Below, piece by piece: positions 1-11,955 of a stretch of 64,000 nt of DNA. Position 1 is the first letter of the stretch. Each line of letters begins with the position of its first letter. Location of the stretch: contig OX637394.1 of NCBI GenBank assembly GCA_951799425.1, positions 2,615,501 through 2,679,500 on the forward strand, given 5' to 3'. Below the pieces are notes generated by a model. The model was not told the DNA's origin, searched no databases, and saw only the letters and a list, made by a program, of their open reading frames with translations. The position numbers were made by a program, and so were the translations under genes. This DNA is from Ilex aquifolium. Lineage: Eukaryota > Streptophyta > Magnoliopsida > Aquifoliales > Aquifoliaceae.

Positions 1-398
1 TACATACACAACATAGCTAAACATAGGGTAAATACACAAAGGATACAGTGGACTTAGTCCCAATTCCGAGCCCACACCAACAAAATAAAAGAGTAACTTG
101 TTGAAATTCCGTTCATGAATTCTAGGGATCTCACAACTTCATCAATGTTAAGTTTGCAATTGATGTTCTCTTAAACAAGAAACTTCACCTCATGGTCGCA
201 TTTTACTTTCCATAAATGCCCCAAAATTAGTTTTTTTTTTTCTTTATTTAATCTCTTTTGAACATGGAAGAACGCGAGATTAAGGAAATGGTTCCAAATT
301 AGTTCAATCAACACAAAACTTAGGTCCATCTTAATCAATCACCACACACTATATGGGGTTAAAAAAAAGGAAAGAGTGAATAAAATTAGATTGCTTAC

Positions 399-881
399 CG
401 CTGGTAAAAGCGCAAGTCAATCCAACTGCGAAAGCAAGAGTCACCGTGAAAATCCCAAGGAGGAGGAAATTCAACGGATGATGCTGATAATAGTAATGCA
501 ACGGTATCAACACTGCATACAAACAATGTCAAACCCCAAAAATTATGAAAAATCAAAGGAAAAAATAAATAATAAAAAATTAGTGTTAAAATATTCTGAA
601 GACAAAACGGAGAAATTGATTATGAGAATACCGATGATTGGAGTAATGATGAGAACAATGTAGAGGACTAAGCCGGCAGTGGTGGTGACGAAGAAGATTG
701 TTATCGGAGTGACATAGACGACCATAGCACCCACAGCGATGGTGAGAACCAATTGAAGGGCCACTATGGAGTAAATCTTGCGAATGAAAGCCCACCGAAG
801 TTCCGGACTCTCCATCATCGTCGGGTACAGCGGTTGGCTCGCCGATTCCAGGTCATTTTTCCGATTCGGTTGTAGCCACAT
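399..881 (-). CDS. LFG: LIFEGUARD / BAX inhibitor-1-like membrane protein, 5' part (partial)
   Basis: Two coding exons are visible on the minus strand: 881-632 and 512-399, with a GT-AG intron between them. I chose the ATG at 881 because the protein then begins MWLQPNRKNDLES, as plant LFG proteins do; the in-frame TTG at 887 is not needed. The read part contains the family block PELRWAFIRKIYSI followed by hydrophobic membrane segments (about residues 34-60, 65-90 and 105-120) and ends in AVGLTCAFTSG at a phase 1 donor. About 121 of a usual 235-250 residues are present. Nothing like the later family exons appears in 1-390, so the remainder lies beyond the left edge. Family members are multi-pass membrane proteins of ER, Golgi or vacuole that suppress cell death. 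The function is inferred from family membership; which paralogue this is cannot be decided. Confidence 0.9.
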
Positions 882-2145
882 CTTCAAGTAATTAATTAAA
901 CAATCAAGTTAAAGTATGAACAAAGTTAGGGTTAGGGATAGGGTTTGATTGTCGATTGATTGCAACCCAGAGACTTCGATCGAATTCACAAGGTTTTTTC
1001 GAGAAAGAGCAGAGAAAAAAAGTTCGTTTGTTTGGGAAAGGGGTGGGGGGGGGGGGGGGGGGGACTCGAGTCTGTTCTGTTGTGCGAGTACGAAGAATTG
1101 GATTGGATTGGATAGTTATAAGGCAGTGAGAAGGTTTTTTTTTTTTTTGGTCATAGGCGGTGAGGAGATTGGCCATTTGGTTGTTGTTTGACAATTTGAC
1201 TCCGAAGATTATTCGTGTAACCGGACACGGATATACCCGTTGAGTCCCCTACCTACTCGAACGTTCCAGCCTTCTCAGGATTGACTGACTGGGCTTTCCC
1301 TTCTTTTTGAAGGTAAAGAGACCCTACAACCTATAAAATAGGAATGTAATATCATCATTCAATAAAAATATAATAATTCAATAAATGAATCTCACATATT
1401 TTAGTAATTATCTTTGCATATCATTTAATAACCACCTTTTGTATGAAAATAACTATTAAGTGGGATTTATTTTATTCACTTATAAGTTTATCATAAGACG
1501 GTAATATTACGGAATAAAAAGGATATAGTGTCACCATTACATCCCTCCAACGAAACCATTTTTGGCCCAAGTTTAAAAAAAGAAGAAAAAAGGTATCTAT
1601 TACGTAGTATACCAAAACCTCTAATCTCAGCTCCTGTGAATGGCTTCTTTATGTTTGAAACTCTTTCAAAGGGCGACTAGATTGCTTCTTCTGCACGCAA
1701 ATTCAGGCCGATGATATTGAAAGCGAAACGAAAAATCATATATATATTTTTTTTTTTGAGAATAGAAACGAAAAATCATTAAAAAAATTCTATATAAAAT
1801 AAAATGGGAATAACAATTGGTTTTAAAACATATTAGGAAATAGTACCTGCACGGGAGATTTCTTGCAATGAATACATATAACAATCCTCTAGATGATGAA
1901 CCTGAAACAATCAAAGGGTCAGAAAATGGGCCAGGTGAACACCCCGACTTATCCCCTCTGAAGCTTAAGTCAGTAAGAATTAGAGGCTTGAGCACAGTGT
2001 ATATCTTTTTCTCAATCTGTTTTGCGTATCTTTGTTCATTTTTTTGAGAAGTATTTATATTTGAATTAGTAATGAGTGCAAGGGCAGGGAGTCTCATCTC
2101 GACATGCATTTAATAACTTGCACTCTTATCCATACGTAATGAATG
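882..2145. other. 5' leader/promoter side of the LFG gene and spacer
   Basis: This is the upstream side of the minus-strand LFG gene. It contains a long G homopolymer near 1042-1063, which reads as C on the LFG transcript strand. The rest is AT-rich sequence without a convincing coding region. An open frame on the minus strand at about 1666-2109 has no recognisable domain and biased low-complexity composition. I see no RNA gene. Confidence 0.4.
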
Positions 2146-2179
2146 TTCTCCACTCAGATCCTTGCATTATTAATGCTCG

Positions 2180-2335
2180 GGTGATAAGACAAGTGCTCGG
2201 GGTAACGCCGAGCACTTATAGCTACCACCGGACACTCAATTTCCTCTGATTGACGCCGGACACCTACTCACGAGTATTTGATGCTCGAGAGAACAATACC
2301 TCGGGGTGATCCGAGGACATATGCTCGGCGTAATC
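2180..2335. repeat. Short palindromes of an unclassified repeat (possible LTR remnant)
   Basis: Two hairpins of similar design lie close together: GTGCTCGG-(GGTAACG)-CCGAGCAC with an 8 bp stem near 2194-2216, and CCTCGG-(GGTGAT)-CCGAGG with a 6 bp stem near 2299-2316. Further copies of a gctcgg/gctcga motif lie around them. The local base composition is more GC-rich than the surroundings. It resembles a decayed retroelement end, but no coding part was found. Confidence 0.35.
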
Positions 2336-2570
2336 GCCATTAATGCATTACAATCATGACTGTCAGTTTGGATCTCGATGATGCAGGAGCTCACTAATAG
2401 CCCTGTAGTAATCAATCAAGTCTTCATAAATAAGCTGTCAAGTCTTCTTAACTGCTAATGTCAGTATGTGTACTCGACTCTCCTGAGTAATAACTGCTCG
2501 ATGCCATCTCCCAGCATCTTTTGAGTTTTATAACAGTTGTATCAATCCACGTGTCAGCTTGAGCGCTGCT

Positions 2571-3912
2571 CAGGGGCGGCTCAAGGTCAAACGGGGCCCT
2601 AGGCAAAATTTTCATATGAGACCCTATTAATATTTTGTCTATTTTATTTTTAATTATTATAATTTTTTATGTTTTAAAAAATTATCTTTTATTTTTTAAA
2701 AAAAATTAAAATATTGATCAAATTTTGACAATAATTTTTTTTAATAGATAATATTGTTAATTCATTCACTCTTAGTTGATTGTAAATAAAATTTCATCAA
2801 TTTAAGTTTTCAACAAATAATTTAATAATAGAATATGTGAGCAAATAATAATTTTAAGGTAACAAATAATCATTTTTTATCCATGAGTAATGTGCACGCA
2901 TGAAGTACAAAATTTTAATAACATAGACAATTTAAGTATAAATTATTTGGACCGAAAATTTATATTAAGACAAAAAAAGAACAAATTTTATAAATTTTCA
3001 CCACAAGAAATAATGAATATAAATTTTCTATGTGAGTGAGTGAAATACAACTATGAACGCACCCAAAATATTTAGAAAAAATTAAATTAAAGCTCACACG
3101 AATGAGTAATTTTGGACCCAAAAAAATAAGATATTGATTTGAACTATTAAAATTTGAGCCCTAAAAATTTGAATCATATCTAAAATACAAAAAATAAAAA
3201 TAAAAAAGACTATTATACTAAAGTGGTAAATTTTATGGAGGCCTCTAAAATTTGGGTTTAACCAAGTAGAGCATAATTTTGGACCTAATAAAATTAGATA
3301 CTTATTTGAATTAATAAAATTTGGGCCCAAAAAATTTCAATCATATCTAAAATATAAAATAAAACATAAAAAATAAGACCTACTATACTAAGGGCTCGTT
3401 TGCTTCGAGTATTAATTATGGGTGGTATTAGACATTATTTCCATTCCACTCATATCCAATAGTATATTATACCCGGTCTTAAACTATAATTCCATCATTC
3501 CCCTTATTTGTGTATCACAAATATTATCTATGTAATACCTATTTAAAAAAGTCAACAATTGTGGCTGGGTGTAAAAAGACAATTTTATCCTTATAAATCA
3601 AAGTCAACAATTGCGGCTGGCTTTGTAGTTGAGGGCATTTGACTCTTTTACCACTTTAATACCTCCTTCCAACATTTTATACCACCTGATAGGTGGGATT
3701 CAATAGCACCATGTAGAAGGTATTAATGACACTGTTCACAGCGGGTCGGTATTACGATCCGAAAATTAATACCGAACGAAAAATGACAAACAAACAAGGT
3801 ATAAAGTGGACCACACGTACTATTTTCCTAATATCACCCCTTTGTACCAGCCTTATACTTGAAGCAAACATGCCCTAAAGGAATAAATATTGTAAGGGTT
3901 GGGCCGGCCCTG
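2571..3912. mobile_element. hAT-like non-autonomous element relic carrying the GGGCCCTAGGCAAAA motif
   Basis: The left end reads CAGGGGCGGCTC and the right end GGGCCGGCCCTG; the right end, reversed and complemented, is CAGGGCCGGCCC, so the termini match at 10 of 12 positions. CAGGG-type ends are typical of plant hAT elements. Flanking 8-mers near 2563-2570 and 3912-3919 agree at about 6 of 8 positions, a decayed target duplication at best. The interior is AT-rich and contains two similar blocks with ttggaccca/aatttgggccc motifs. No transposase frame remains. Confidence 0.55.
3392..3875. mobile_element. PIF/Harbinger-type (Tourist-like) MITE, nested
   Basis: The left terminus GGGCTCGTTTGCTTCGAGTA and the reverse complement of the right terminus, GGGCATGTTTGCTTCAAGTA, match at 17 of 20 positions. 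The element is flanked on both sides by the trinucleotide TAA (3389-3391 and 3876-3878), the usual target duplication of Harbinger elements. Its 484 bp hold no open frame. It sits inside the hAT-like relic 2571-3912 and is therefore younger than that element. Confidence 0.8.
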
Positions 3913-4043
3913 GGCTGTTGAGCCGCCTAAAATTTCCGTCAGTACCCCTTTTATTATTGTATTTTTTATCACGAACGTAGGCTGTTGAGTTGAATCATGT
4001 ATCACTCGTGTTTTGTGATTTCTTCTAATCTAATTTTTATTTT

Positions 4044-4397
4044 GGATAAATTATACTTATACCCCCTTAACAATCACTTTTTCACTTTGTCCTCTCAACT
4101 ACCAAATTTCTCGCATTGCACTCTAAACTAATATTTTTGTTTCACATTGCCCCTATCACAAACGTCTATTATCTTTTTAGACAAAAATCATTAACATATA
4201 TCGGAGTAAAGTGAAAAAAACTATATAGTTTAGGGCAAAAAATGAATTTTTTTTTTGTTAAATAAGTGACGTACATTAATAATTAAGGCAATATAAATTT
4301 AATCAAATAGTTAAAAGTATAATATGAGAAATCTAATAATTGAGAGGGAAAAATAGAAAAGGATAATAGTTTGGGAGTGTTAGTGTAATTTACTACC
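4044..4397. mobile_element. MITE with long inverted termini
   Basis: The left part beginning GGATAAATTATACTTATACC pairs with the right end GTGTTAGTGTAATTTACTACC over roughly 75 bp with mismatches, including an inner block (cctctcaactaccaaatttctc against gagaaatctaataattgagagg). No coding potential is present. I could not find a clear target duplication. Superfamily uncertain; the ends recall Mutator-like MITEs. Confidence 0.5.
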
Positions 4398-5138
4398 CTT
4401 TTACTAATCCCTACACATTGGGCCGACTTTAAGCCGCCTCGTTGTCCTCAACTAATATAATGATGCTGTCTAACTATTGTATTTTTATTATTTTTTTGGT
4501 CAGAGTCTAACTATTGTATGGAAATTTTGTTGTTAATTCCTATTCAGATATTTTAAATTTGAATTTTGACAATTTTTTAAAATTAGGTCATGAAGAATTT
4601 ACTCCTCGTAAATTCTCTAGTCCCGGCGTGAATGACATATCTTTGATCAAATCGAGAAGAGGACTAGTCGAGATGTGCGCAAATTAGTTTGAACATCTCT
4701 AATCGTTGAACCAAAAAAAAAAAATATATATATATATATATATAACACCTGTAACATCAGTCCACGAGTATATAAGCGGGAGAAAATTACTCGAACATCT
4801 GTGCAACACTGCTACATTATTCAAAAATAGTTAGACGAGAAAAATGTTGTTTGAACATAATTTGAGAATTTAATCTGAAACTTGATTAATTATAGTTATG
4901 GGATTGAAAATGAATTTCATCTAATATTAAAATTTATAATTAATTTAATAAGTATATTAAATTAGATCTCTAATTAAATCATATTATTAACTTGTAGGAG
5001 TTAATCTATAGGGCTCTCACTTTGTATTAAATCATATTATTGACTTGGAGTTTGGTCTATATGATTATCACTTTTCAATTATTTTCATCGAATGATGTGC
5101 AATTAGATCATCGCAACACAAGTTTTTTAAACCCCTAA
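4398..5138. other. AT-rich spacer with an (AT)n microsatellite
   Basis: No gene is seen. An A run followed by about a dozen AT dinucleotides lies near 4711-4743. The remainder is AT-rich spacer. Confidence 0.5.
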
Positions 5139-5494
5139 GAGTATCTCCAACTCACTTTATTTTTATTTTTATTTTTAGCTATTTTAGCTAGTTAAACATA
5201 AAAAATCATCTCCAATCCACTTTCTATTTTTCATTTCACCAAAATGGCTCTCCAAATGTGGAGAGTCATTTAATCTCTGTAAATTCTCTCTCTATCCCTT
5301 TATCTTTCTATCACTCTATATATATGTTGTATTTTTTTAAAATTATTAAAAGTTAGTAAAAATTTGGTGAAGTAGTTAGCTAAAATAGAGAGTGTGGTTT
5401 GAATGAATTTGTAAAAATAACTAGTTAAAGTATAGAATATAATATTTATATATATTTTGATCAGCTATTTTGAAGAGCTGGGTTGAAGATGCTT
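5139..5494. mobile_element. Tourist-like MITE with TAA target duplication
   Basis: The left end GAGTATCTCCAACTCACTTT and the reverse complement of the right end, AAGCATCTTCAACCCAGCTC, form imperfect terminal inverted repeats. TAA flanks both sides (5136-5138 and 5495-5497). The GAG(C/T)ATCTCCAAC terminus is a familiar plant MITE end. The element is 356 bp, AT-rich and non-coding. Confidence 0.7.
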
Positions 5495-5497
5495 TAA

Positions 5498-7030
5498 CAT
5501 TCTCTTTTGAGCCTCGTCTCAAGTTTAAACTCAAAGTGATAAGTACTCATGATGCACAAAAGTATTGATGCAAAATCAATCAATAGATGAAGTAAGAAGA
5601 GCTAAACACATGCAAACACAAAAATTGGGTGGATTTTGTCTGGATGACCTACTCCATTGGGAAGAGTTACGGTGGGCGGAGAATCTTATTGCTCAAGAGT
5701 GTAAGGGTGCTAAAATGTGTGTGATGCCCTTCATGTGTAGACGAGACTTACACTTTATAGGCAAGTAAAGTTGGCTTCGAGGGGCTCTGATTGAGGCGCC
5801 ATCTTCGTAACCGATTCAGTGAAGCTTGCATTATCCTCGTAACGACGCGAGGGGATAGTAGAGTGATCCCTTGTAGGTCGCATTATCTCATAATGGATGA
5901 GGTAATCTCACGAGATTGGCGAGGTACTATCGATGACCGCCTCCCCACGGATTTCCTCTCCTCAAATAGAGATTTTCACGTGGGCTAATGATAAGTTAAG
6001 TCTCTCAAAAAGGTGGGCTTGACCCAACTAAAATTATAACTAAGTCTTTATTGGTCTACATCTACGCCTGCTCTGGGCCTATCATTTATATTCTGATCCT
6101 AATCTGGGGTGGGCCGTCAAATATGTCTAGATATAACTACCATGCAAGTTACCATGGCCTCATGCCCCTATTCTATCAAATCGACTTAAGGTAGTTGCTA
6201 TAGTACGGTGGTTAATGACTCTAATTAGGTGTATTGAAATATGACATAATTTGTTTTGTTTTTTTCTTTTTTGGCAATGACATGACTTGTTAACGTGATA
6301 TGAAGTTAGAGAATTTTGGTATTTCTTAAGTCATTCGTTTCGTAAACGAGTAGATCTGACATGAAATAATTAATAAACAAATTGAGTATGACGATTGATA
6401 CATGACATAAGTCCAATATGATACGACTCGTTAGATACGAATTAAAAAATAAATTAGGTATGATAAAACATTTTTTGACACGAATCTGTTTCACCTGACA
6501 TGATTCACAAGCCTAACTCTAATACCAATTAAAATATTTCAGACAAATATTATTGATACATTTTAATATTAATATATAATTCATTGTACCAATGTAAATT
6601 AATTCATCTATATAGATACATTGTATATATGGATCTATTGATACATGTATCATATTATGCATAAATTATATTTATGAGATGAATGTATAATGTACCTGCA
6701 TGAACATGAACTTGATGTTTATAAAGTATCTCTTATTCACTTCTATACATGAACCATATTCATTAAATGCATGCATAAACTATATTTATGAACTTTACCT
6801 ATGTACATTCATGAATTGATTATTACTATATACATGTACTTTGTATATACATGCATGATTTTAATACATGAACTTTAGAAAGTTATAAGAGCCTATAAAT
6901 AGGACTTCTAAGTTGAGCATTTGAAGTTCTTTGGAATATCATCCAACACATTACGATACTTCATAATGTACTAAATACACTTGAGAGTTCAAACTAAAGA
7001 AGGGTATTTCTATGGTGAAGCTTTTCACTT
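5498..7030. other. Spacer with unclassified repeat fragments
   Basis: Short open frames at about 5565-5768 and 5791-5988 lie in a GC-richer block (5560-5990) that looks like a retroelement remnant, but no protein domain is recognisable. From about 6300 to 6510 there is a block with repeated cga-rich words (tgatacgactcg, gacacgaatctg) of a common plant dispersed repeat; related words recur near 9280-9510 and 22520-22650. From 6530 to 6870 the sequence is low-complexity with many tacatg/atgcat words. Confidence 0.35.
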
Positions 7031-8028
7031 AACCATAGGCAGCCCAACATATTTAGGGCCCTAGGCAAAAATTTTAAATTAGGCCCTATTAATATATTTT
7101 ACAATAATATAAATAATTGTCAAAATTTAAATTATTTAATTTTTTTTGTTTTTCTTTTTTGAGATTCAAAAATATTAATTGAATTTTTAAATTCAAATTT
7201 TATACATTTCAATTAACAAAAGTCGAATCCTCAACCAAATATAATTAAGTTAATTTTCTATTGAAGATAATGAGAAAGAGAATGAAAACTTAAACTAACT
7301 AACAAAATGAATTTTTTAGAAGAAATGTGAAAGTTAAAATTTGTGTAAGTTAAATAGTATTGGAATATGTGCAACATGTTTTAATATTGCAGAGAACCAA
7401 AGAAATGTTTTAACTTAGAATTTTTAGCAAGACAATTATAATTATAATTAGTTTCAGATAGTAAGATACTTCTACTCACTCTATTATATAGTCATTTTTT
7501 TACGCTTTTAAAAATTATTAAGTAAAAATATATCATAAATTTGAAGTAACCTCAAATTCAATTTAAAAAAATATAAAATTATAATTTATAACTATTAGTT
7601 GATAGACAATGAATTACACAGTTTTTTTTTTTGATAATAAGATAGAAAAATATTTTATTAGGTGATAACACATATTTTTCATATACCACAAATATTGGAC
7701 AAAGATAAAACACATCAGCTCAAACTTTAGGGCCCTAAATGTTTTTATAAGAAATTCTAAAAATTTTACAATACTATTATTTGTATTTAATCTAGGGACC
7801 TAAATTTGACACTTAGTAAATTATGGTTATTTGATTTTTAGTAAACTTATTCAATGGTAGTTTTTCTTACTAATTTAATGGTCAAAATGCATTAAGTTTT
7901 CAAATTAAACCTAAAAATTAAGTCCAGTAAAATTGTACAAAAATTTAATTTCGGGCCCCAAAATTTTTGTTCCATTTGGAGGCCCTAGGCAATGACTTTA
8001 ATGGCCTAGTGCATGAGCCGACACTCCA
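7031..8028. mobile_element. Second hAT-like relic of the GGCCCTAGGCAA type
   Basis: A left block reading AGGGCCCTAGGCAAAAATTT then TAGGCCCTATTAATAT and a right block GGAGGCCCTAGGCAATGACT border about 1 kb of AT-rich sequence. The same words open the element at 2571. The outer ends are too worn for exact borders or a target duplication, so the coordinates are approximate. Confidence 0.45.
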
Positions 8029-10977
8029 CTTAACCACTTGTGTAGAGTTGGTTAGTGTTATACGATAAAACCGTTTGACTGATTTATCTTAGAAAAAACA
8101 AGTAAAATGAGAAGATCTGATGCATCAAATTTGAACTTCATCATTTGCAGAAGACTTGAATTTCTTTAAAGAGAGAGATATCCGCATTCGTTTTGTATTA
8201 AATTTTATTATTTTATATTTTATTTGAACAGGTATAAATGCAAGTCAAAATAAGTAATATTTATAACAATAAAATAGAGTCTCCTTCTTGAACTGTTTAA
8301 GCTCATCACTTAAAAAAACACAACAACGATTTAGATTATTTAAATTTGATACGATTTTTTTTAACTACAATAACTCAACACATACATTTAAAAAAAAATA
8401 CATTGCACTTTGCACGATACAAACTGGTTCTACCAAATGAATCCGGCTGTTTACATTAAAATCCAGTGTCAAAAAAATGGAAACCTCCAGCTCGAAGGTT
8501 GGGGAGGCAATTATAAGTTGCAATGCAGTGTTTCATATTAGACTGCAGAAGAACTTGGCCACTCGACACGTGGCGAAAGAGGGTGTACCAGCCATCAGCC
8601 AAGTCATGGGTCCCGCTGCGCACTATCCGCGTCATGAATAGTTTCATTTTATTACACTATTTGTGGGGGCCGTTTGTCAATAATTCCCATCAGAATCGTG
8701 GCAGACTTATTCCCTTATTCTAACCATAATCACATCACATGAATAGTATTTTACAATACACCTATAAAAAGAATATAATTTATTCTTTTTTTTTTATCAA
8801 AGATATAATTTATTCACTAAAAATTCATCTAGATCCTTTTTTTTTATTAAATAGTGATTAAATGTATATTTAGTCTTTTGAAGAAATTATTTTTTTACCA
8901 AAAAAAAAGTAACCAAACGATACCTTGAAATTTAGAGATGCAACTTGACCGAACTAACTCAATCTATTTTATGCGTAATTAATTTGTAATCTATATTCTT
9001 ATTTTTTGATTATTAAGTAATCTAAAATAATTCTTTTTCTTTGTATAAAAACACACACACACAAAAAAAAAAACCAATTATTATTTGAAATGCAAAAGAA
9101 ATTTAGAGTAGTCGGGCCACAAGTAGTTTAGCCAATAGATTGAGTCCAATAGCCTCTCACTTTTGCAATGCTCATTATAATACCATAATTTGAAGGAAGC
9201 CTTTTTATTTTTGGACTTCTGTCCAAAGTTAGCACTGAAATTTACGTCTAGTTTGTGTTAAAAAATACTCCGCGTATATTCGATTCGTTTATTAATTCGT
9301 GTCTAACGAATCATGTCATATCAAGTTCATATCATGTATAAATTATATATAAGAGATATCTAAATAAGTCATGTCGTGTATTTATTTTGATTGACTTTAC
9401 TCATACCCGATTCGTTTATTAATCATATCATATTGAGTCAACTCATTTAAAAAATGAGTGATTTAAAGAATATTTAAATATTCTAACTTTATATTGTATG
9501 AACAGACCGTATCATATTTTTGACGCCCTTACTAATACCAGACATTGGTATAGTGGTAAAAGTAACACTGTTATATCTTACCAAACTATATGTATCTACA
9601 CTTTTCAAACCTTATTGTATGAAAAGTTTTATTCATTGGACTGGCTTTTATTCTAAAGTACGAATGGTTTCTTCCATCTTCTTTTTGTTGTTAAAATATT
9701 ATTTTTGATAATATCAATTCTTTTTCACTTATGCAAGAACATTACCAACTATCACTTTGTCCGTTGTTATTCGCTTATTTCTATTTTATATTACAACTTC
9801 ATCGCATCTCCATAAAAGCTTGATTGAAAACTTTCAATTTCCATCTCATACTCTTTGTTACGATTTTATTTTAGACTTCCTTTTATGTATCTTAGTCTTT
9901 ACTTTGCAGCTCTCTGATTTTGTTTTTAATGGGATCTTTTTTATTTAATTTTCAAGGAATCGGATAAATATTTCAGAAATAGAATAAAAATTAATAATTA
10001 TTTTTAAAACACCTAAAAAAAATTCAAAAATATTGGTGAAAATATCTCAAAACACCTTAAAATAATATAGATCACCTCGAAACATTTAAATTTCACTTTA
10101 ATTACTATTTTTATTTCAGTTTCTTTGGCATATATTTAATAGTTTAATTGAATGAATATAAAATTGGGTGAACTTAATAACTAATAGGGTCAGTATAGAT
10201 GGAGTGAACTTCATAGTTTGAAGTAAGATGATTAAATGGGGTGAGGAAAGAGATTTACGAGATGGGAATAGCCCCACCTTCTATTAATTGGTGACTTTTG
10301 AGTAAATTTTGTTAGTGTTGCAATTAAGGGTGGAGCCAAAATTTTGTTTTAGGAGAGGCAAAATATGAATAAATACATTTACGTGCTAATACCCAAAAAT
10401 AAAAATTTAAGTTCAAGCCCAACAAAAAAAAAAAAACTAATCAATACTAAATTACTACATCAAACAACATTCTCGAAAATTATCTACAATTAATTAATTT
10501 TAAACTAAGCATTAATTTTCTTACGAATTTTATTTCAATGTGTATAATTACAGAGTCAAATGATAAAAATCATCCTTCATTTTGTTGCAAAATCTAAGTG
10601 AGATCATTCATCGTCTTATTGAAAAATTAATTATAATACATTTGGATTTTAACATTTTATCTTGGTCATGTTTTACAGAGCTAACAATGGTAGGAAAACC
10701 ATATTATTGTTTTTGATAAATGGTAGATAATTATTAGATAGAAGAGATATATTATTTTTGGTCCATATATATGTAGGACAAGACATTTATATTCGTTTTA
10801 CTACATTCCAAAATAAAATAATTTATTTTAAGGGGCTAATAGACCACTAATTTATTGAAAAAAAAACTAGAATCACTTCACAAGTTTTCAAAAAATTAAA
10901 TTTCGTGTATGTTAATTCGTGGCTTATATTATGTAAGGCAAAAGAGGGAATAGAAGAAAACATATCTAAAACATTAA
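8029..10977. other. AT-rich gene-free spacer
   Basis: No coding region with a recognisable domain is present; frames of 60-66 codons near 8456-8723 and 9520-9948 look fortuitous. A dispersed repeat block lies near 9280-9510. A block near 10325-10420 opens with ggtggagccaaaattttg, a word common at the edge of old plant repeats, but no partner end was found. Confidence 0.4.
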
Positions 10978-11366
10978 TGCTTAGTTTGGTATGATAGAAA
11001 AAAGGAATGATGAAAAGTCGAAATGATGAGAAATTGAAAGAATAAATAATATATCAAATGGGTAATGAAGGAAAATACGAAGGATAAAAAAGAAGATAGA
11101 TTAATATTCCTTCTAACTCAACCAAATTTATTCCTCTAAAATTGAGAAGATAAGTGGTTGAAAAATTGATTATGTGTGATGAAATATATATTAATTACTT
11201 TTAATACATGCATATATCTTATTTATCTATTACATACTATATACACTTTAATTTTATATATTAATATAATAATAAGATATGAATCGACACCTTTTTCATC
11301 TTTTTAACTTATCAAAAATAAAAAAATCAATATTTCTTATCGTTCATCCCTTCGACCAAACAAAAA
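10978..11366. mobile_element. MITE of the GTTTGGTA family, intact copy
   Basis: The left part near 10985 (GTTTGGTATGATAG) and the right part ending CTTCGACCAAAC near 11361 are inverted. The interior contains ttccttctaactcaaccaaa and cctctaaaattgagaag, closely matching 17905-17945 in the split copy at 17790-22829. No target duplication was seen. Non-coding. Confidence 0.5.
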
Positions 11367-11799
11367 AAAAAAAGAAGAAGGATTCATATCTTGAAAGATA
11401 AAAAATATATCACTCATAGTTTAATTATTGTATTTTTTTCAGCCACTTTACTAAATGCATTATAAAAAATAAAAAATAGATTTACAAAATTAACTTAAAA
11501 ACTTGATTTAATGAATCACTATGACTGAAAGATAATAAATTTTAATAAATATTGAAACATATAATTAAATCAATAATAAATATAATAATTACATCATCAA
11601 ATCAAATTTTTAAATATGGGCAACATGGGCGTGTTACAAGAAAGAGAGAGCACCGTAATTAAGGACAGGTTTGCGGGACAAAATCGTAAGAATAGGGTGG
11701 GCAATTACGTGGCGTCCTGGGGTTGCAGGTTTGCTGCCCCCATTAGATGGAAAAGGCACCTCAAACAAAGCGGCGACGCCGCGGCCAAATTCCCCGAGG

Positions 11800-11955
11800 C
11801 GCACACACACACTCTCTCACTCACTCACTGAGTCACCTGAAGTGAAACCCCCCAAATTTGACACATCTTTACTTGAATAGTCATTTGATCTGCTCTTCTA
11901 CTTCGAAGGAAGCAGTCGGAAAAGCTCCGGTCAATCTTGGCCGGAATCTTGCACC
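11800..11955 (+). promoter_or_regulatory. 5' leader of the PEAPOD gene with a CA/CT microsatellite
   Basis: A run of CA then CTCT/CACT repeats lies near 11801-11829, just upstream of the start codon. CT-rich tracts are common in plant core promoters and leaders. The start codon context is caccATGtcg at 11956. Confidence 0.4.

Noticed and set aside
1-390. Third LFG exon
   Set aside because: The reverse strand shows no match to the expected downstream LFG sequence; treated as intron.
882-887. TTG at 887 as start of the LFG protein
   Set aside because: The ATG at 881 gives the family-typical MW start.
1666-2109. 147-codon open frame on the minus strand
   Set aside because: Low-complexity AT-rich parts and no recognisable domain; likely accidental.
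5560-5990. Possible small gene pair in a GC-richer block
   Set aside because: No domain in either frame; looks like retroelement remnant.
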